From contig MZNV01000275.1 of assembly GCA_002081555.1 (NCBI GenBank), positions 1-21,289 on the forward strand: 21,289 nt of DNA, given 5' to 3'. The notes beneath the pieces were generated by a model. It saw nothing but the letters and a program-made list of their open reading frames with translations. It did not search any database and had not been told where the DNA came from. This stretch comes from Protostelium mycophagum (taxonomy: Eukaryota; Evosea; Variosea; Protosteliida; Protosteliaceae). Made by a program: the position numbers and the translations under genes. This document shows, piece by piece, positions 17,801 through 21,289 of the stretch (positions are counted from its first letter, which is position 1; every line of letters begins with the position of its first letter).

Positions 17801-20446
17801 CACAACTACAACGCACATTTGTACTTTTGCTTTCTGTCCTCTTTCTTAGACTTTGCGTCTTTTTTCTTGGGATCGGTTCCGGAGTTTTTTCTCTTGGGAA
17901 GGCCAAAGTCCTCCTTTACTGCCTCCGCCAAATCCATTATGTTCGAGTCATCTATGAGTGCTGATTTTTCCAGGAAAAATCGGATGATCTCGTGGTTTTG
18001 GGAAATGACGGCGTGGTAGAGAGGTGATTCTTCGGAACTAGAAATTTCAGTGAATTTCTGGAAAGGTTTTCGTTTGCAGCGTTCTTGTAGTATGCAGAGA
18101 TTTCGTTGAGGATTCGGCTTTGCCGCAAATAAAACGTAATATGATGCGGTGATTTGTGTTGTAAGAATACGAGTTGATTGTGGCAGACAGAAGCATCTGC
18201 GCAGATCAAATCGTCACAAAGAAATAGACGATCTCGAGGTGAGACCCACTTGTTTGTGACATTCACTTGTGCTCCACTCTCGACCAACAACTTGGCCAAC
18301 TGTGTATGTCCTAATAGCGCGGCTGTTTCAGGTTATTTTCCGTCTTATTTGGAGAATTTTGTTTTATTTACCAAAGTGCAACGGGCTGTCTCCATTATTG
18401 TTGACCTTGTCTAGTAAATTCACTCCACCTATTTTCCTCAGAAAATTTATTATCACAAAAATTTTTTTCGTTACAAATTTTTTTTTAATTTTCATATGAA
18501 AATTCCGAATTTCGAAAAACATTCCGAATTCCAAAAAACATTCCGAATTCCAAAAAATATTCCAAGATTCTGACCTCTTTTGACTATTGTCGACATTATG
18601 TTGGGGTCGACATTGTTGAGTGTATAGCAAAGGTAATGCATCATGGTCCACCCGCTCTGATCACTGAGGCTCAGATAGGGTGATTGTACTTCTATCTTCG
18701 TTGTAGATTCAGGTCTCAAAGTGGCGGCGGTTGACACTTTTGACAGGCGGAAATTTGGGCGGGAAACGCCATATTCACTCGTGGCTTTTAGTAGAGCGTC
18801 AAGGACCTTCAGTCTCTCAGTATTTAGTCTGTAATCGTGGAACGCGTTAAGCTACCGAGGAATTTCACGTTAGATACCGTGTTGGGAACACGCGAGACAG
18901 AAATCAATGCATAAAATCAGTACAAACTGTAAAGCCACAAGCTATACAAAAATTTTTCAAACGTTGGCTCTGTGAAGCAATACTGTAAGGCTTGCAGAAA
19001 TAAAGAGCTCACGTCTGTAGTGGGTAATGTTGTGGCATGCATGAAGGCTGTTCTGCCATCACCGTCTCTTAATGTAGCAGCCTCATTGGATGATTTACAA
19101 AACATGGTCACGGAGGAAGGCTTATTGGACCTCACTGACCTGAAAAGCGCGGGAAATTTCACATCTGAAAACGTCAATATGTCATTTTGACATTATGTGA
19201 CATCTTTTCGGCGAAATGTTGACAGACTTTCGAGAAGATTAACTTTTTGAGCATCCACATGAGATGGAATCGCGATTCAATGAGTACCCAAGTCACTGCA
19301 TGTCTTCGTTTTTTGCAAAATTCAAGCAGCGCAGCCGCAACAGAATGAATCTCAAACAATTAATCGGGTCCATTATTGCAGGATTTGGTCAGATTCCCCC
19401 ACTTCTCGGTAATAAACACGTTAATTACCGAGATTTTTAACGTGGTGCGGGGAATCTGACCAAACTCTGCACTATCAGCCGAAAAACAAAATCTAAATTC
19501 TAAATAGAATAAAAATCACCTCCGAGGATATCGATCAACTCCGATTTGTTGGTCTTTTTTCCCAAGTCAAAAGCTGTCTCACCCTTTGCATTCAACGCGT
19601 ATTTATTCGCGGAAAATTCCAGCAACAATTTGACGATGTCTACGCTCCCATAACCTGCGGCATAATGCAGCGCCGTCTCTTTGTTTCTGTACCGTGTTAT
19701 TGTTCGAAATTTCGGTGAGATTTTGGAATGACAGTGAATATACAACGAGACTCACGCATTTCTGAGATCGGGTTTGGCGCCATTTTCCAAGAGGAATTTG
19801 ACGATCTGTGTGTTGCCTCGCATCGTGGCGATGTGCAGAGGATATTCGTGGTTTTTCCGTGTGGGCATGTGTAAAAATGGTGCTCTCTCCAACATTTGTA
19901 CCAAAATCTAAGGTCATCAGAATGACATATCAGGACGAAGTGGAATGTGTGGAAGGGAGGAACAAATGATCATCGTTATTGTGTTAATTTTGGATTGTCG
20001 GAATGAAATACATGCATCCGCTCACCGCTGTGAGAAACGGCCCTTCCTCTGCCGGAAGGTGTTGCCTAACTATATAGTGAAATCCATTCGATCCATCTTC
20101 TGTCTGTGCTGTAACGTCTACATTTGTTTCTCTGAGAATGTAGCCCATCAATTCCAAACTAAAATTCGTGGAATTACAGGCGCAGTGGAACGGTGTCCAA
20201 CCTAAAGACATTAACTTGGTGCCAATTCAAGGAAGTATTACCGTTAATATCTGGTTCGTTAATGGATTGTTTTTTCTTTATACATTTTTTAACAAGTTCT
20301 ATATGTCCGTCTGTGCACGCTCCGTGAAGTAGTCCCTTAAGTCATTTAATATAGACATCAGCTATCGATATCACCTGTCCTCCCTCATCCCTCATCGTAC
20401 TTTTGAAAGTGCTTCTCTTCAACGCTCGATCCGAAGGTGAGGCCAT
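14889..20446 (-). CDS. Ankyrin repeat, CRIB-like and STE20-type protein kinase with C-terminal coiled coil
   Basis: Twenty-four exons join in phase to about 975 residues: 20446-20375, 20335-20242, 20201-20026, 19907-19756, 19686-19520, 19164-19013, 18851-18575, 18428-18372, 18322-18250, 18037-17817, 17696-17561, 17467-17386, 17321-17223, 17018-16850, 16759-16721, 16668-16603, 16468-16338, 16239-16124, 16019-15970, 15867-15719, 15636-15503, 15406-15306, 15265-15120, 14957-14889. Residues about 25-440 hold around ten ankyrin-type repeats ([56 protein letters not shown]). A lysine-rich linker leads to [13 protein letters not shown] (491-503), a degenerate CRIB. The kinase spans about 518-780: IGQGAYGSVY, Lys546, HRDLKPAN (637-644), DFG (657-659), [14 protein letters not shown]; all catalytic residues are kept. 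A Ser/Pro-rich region and a coiled coil ([20 protein letters not shown]) end it. The join at 17816-17697 that fuses ankyrin and kinase parts is inferred from phase (GTGCGT donor); two separate genes are the alternative. Confidence 0.72.
15079..15102. repeat. 12-bp tandem repeat (two units) in the last kinase intron
   Basis: Two identical units of CTGCATCTACAA (15079-15090 and 15091-15102) lie in the intron before the final kinase exon. On the coding strand each reads TTGTAGATGCAG and so contains decoy AG acceptors. Confidence 0.85.
16469..16602 (-). other. GC-AG intron in the kinase activation segment
   Basis: The exon ending ATCGGAACAC at 16603 is followed by GCAAGTACTT, a close match to the GCAAGT consensus for GC donors. 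The acceptor is ATCGTAG at 16469. Joining there gives IGTPLYMGPEV, the STE20 activation-loop signature. The nearest GT, four bases later, gives the wrong phase and destroys it. Confidence 0.8.
18502..18558. repeat. 19-bp tandem repeat, three units, in a kinase intron
   Basis: Units at 18502-18520, 18521-18539 and 18540-18558 read ATTCCGAATTTCGAAAAAC, ATTCCGAATTCCAAAAAAC and the same with a final T; a broken fourth unit starts at 18559. It lies in the intron 18574-18429, close to the 5' splice site as read on the minus strand. Confidence 0.9.
19384..19464. repeat. Fold-back (MITE-like) element in a kinase intron
   Basis: A perfect 16-bp inverted repeat forms the ends: TTTGGTCAGATTCCCC (19384-19399) and GGGGAATCTGACCAAA (19449-19464). 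Imperfect pairing continues outward to TGCAG and CTGCA. Inside is a second perfect pair, CTCGGTAAT (19405-19413) and ATTACCGAG (19424-19432), plus CACGTT/AACGTG. The host intron (19519-19165, 355 nt) is the longest of this gene. The right arm recurs at 2366-2401, so the element belongs to a dispersed family. Confidence 0.8.
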
Positions 20447-20905
20447 CCTGGTCGCCGCGATCGGTTGTTTTTATGATTCGTCGGACACAAATTCTTGAAT
20501 TTAAACCACAAATTTCAAATGTGCACCAAAATTCAAACAAAATTAGAAAATTCCGTTTTCAGGCACTTTGGAGCACTCTCCAGCAGAATCACTTTGAGGG
20601 GGCACTGAAATATTCTACACACATAGACAAAGCCTGAACTAAACACTTCTTGACCTGGAAAGACAAGTCCTCAACCACTATCCAAAAATTGGTCTTTTCT
20701 GAAAATGCCAAACTGAGTCACTAACTATTTTCGGAGTGAAAGTAATAAATAAAATGAGAAAAAAATCATTAATTTTTTGGGCAATTTTCAACTTTTATTT
20801 ATTGCATTTTTCAAAGTTTGCCATGATGTGGTTCATGTGGGAAGTGAGTAAAAATACAAAGTTCATATTTATTTATAGAATGTATAGAATGTTAGTAATA
20901 TTCTG
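20447..20905. other. AT-rich intergenic region upstream of the kinase gene
   Basis: This 459-nt gap between the kinase start and the next minus-strand stop should contain the kinase promoter. It is AT-rich, with several short A or T runs and repeated TTCAAA-type words (about 20510-20540). No gene or RNA is visible; open frames here are short and of low complexity. Confidence 0.4.
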
Positions 20906-21271
20906 TTATTTTTTGGATTTTTTGGAGGTTGTTCTGGGCGCACTCTCTTTGTCAGACTTTGTTCAATGAAGATTCATCCTACCTTTGTTGCATATTTATG
21001 CCTGGAGTTCAGGAGAAGATTGCAATTCCTGCAATCAATTAACATGTGTATATAAGTGAAATGCTTACCACACCTCTTCTTTTCCATCTGATTCTTTGTC
21101 TGAGTCAGATTAATTGTCCAGTTGAGAAAGCTGAGAATGTAGTTAGTTTGTTTTGACACCAAATGACAACTTATATTTCTCTTGAGAAGCTTGGTTGGGG
21201 ACAAATTGTTTGACATTTGCAACTGTGGCAGGAAGGAGTCTATTGGCAACATAGGATCCTATGTTATTCAT
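20906..21271 (-). CDS. Orphan small protein of about 79 residues
   Basis: I do not recognise this protein. Four small exons (21271-21160, 21099-21069, 21028-20983, 20956-20906) join in phase. The product starts MNNIGSYVANRLLPATVANV then KQFVPNQASQEKYKLSF, has an acidic patch (DKESDGKEEVW), and ends in a Ser/Lys-rich tail (SDKESAPRTTSKKSKK). A TAG in the same frame lies directly before the ATG at 21271, so either this ATG is the start or a further exon is spliced in from beyond the window. The third intron (20982-20957) is only 26 nt. The clean phase at all three junctions and the charged C-terminus argue for a real gene. Confidence 0.5.
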
Positions 21272-21289
21272 CTATGAAGTGTGGATGTC

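Noticed and set aside
18502-18558. CRISPR array
   Set aside because: The 19-bp units are directly adjacent with no spacers, and the DNA is eukaryotic.

Overview
The window is eukaryotic nuclear DNA. Genes are split by many short introns (about 26 to 150 nt, mostly GT-AG) and spaces between genes are small. All three stop codons end genes. Products include a ubiquitin-eS31 fusion, a snRNA-promoter factor, a Ras GTPase and a STE20-type kinase. I infer a compact protist genome, possibly a free-living amoebozoan; nothing seen here fixes the species. Gene models were built by hand by joining exons whose splice phases agree. Most junctions are supported by an unbroken frame and by family similarity, not by transcripts.

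Left part (1-2800): the 3' end of an unknown plus-strand gene (to 268), then a decayed minus-strand amidohydrolase (600-1966) with two in-frame TGA codons, no metal-binding N-terminal half and two tandem duplications. A repeat-rich, gene-poor stretch follows (1967-2806). Middle (2807-9274): a 7-TM protein with an EGF-like ectodomain (+), a zinc-finger/RING-H2 protein (-), a small unknown protein (-), ubiquitin-eS31 (+), a Ras GTPase with a CAAX box (-) and a Pmp3-type membrane peptide (-).

Centre-right (9547-14650): a MAM33/p32-like mitochondrial protein (-) shares an 83-nt promoter gap with a divergent SNAPC1-like gene (+). Next come an intronless SGNH hydrolase (+) and a secreted, probably GPI-anchored protein (-).

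Right part (14889-21271): one minus-strand gene of 24 exons encodes about 975 residues with the order ankyrin repeats, degenerate CRIB motif, STE20-type kinase, Ser/Pro-rich linker, coiled coil. I think this is the most interesting object here. One of its introns has a GC-AG boundary, another carries a fold-back repeat related to a sequence at 2366-2401, and a third holds a 19-bp tandem repeat. A 79-residue orphan gene lies at the right edge.

The genes do not form one pathway. Several (ubiquitin-eS31, SNAPC1, MAM33, Ras, Pmp3) are housekeeping or signalling genes, and a functional link might exist only between the Ras GTPase and the CRIB-bearing kinase, which is speculative.
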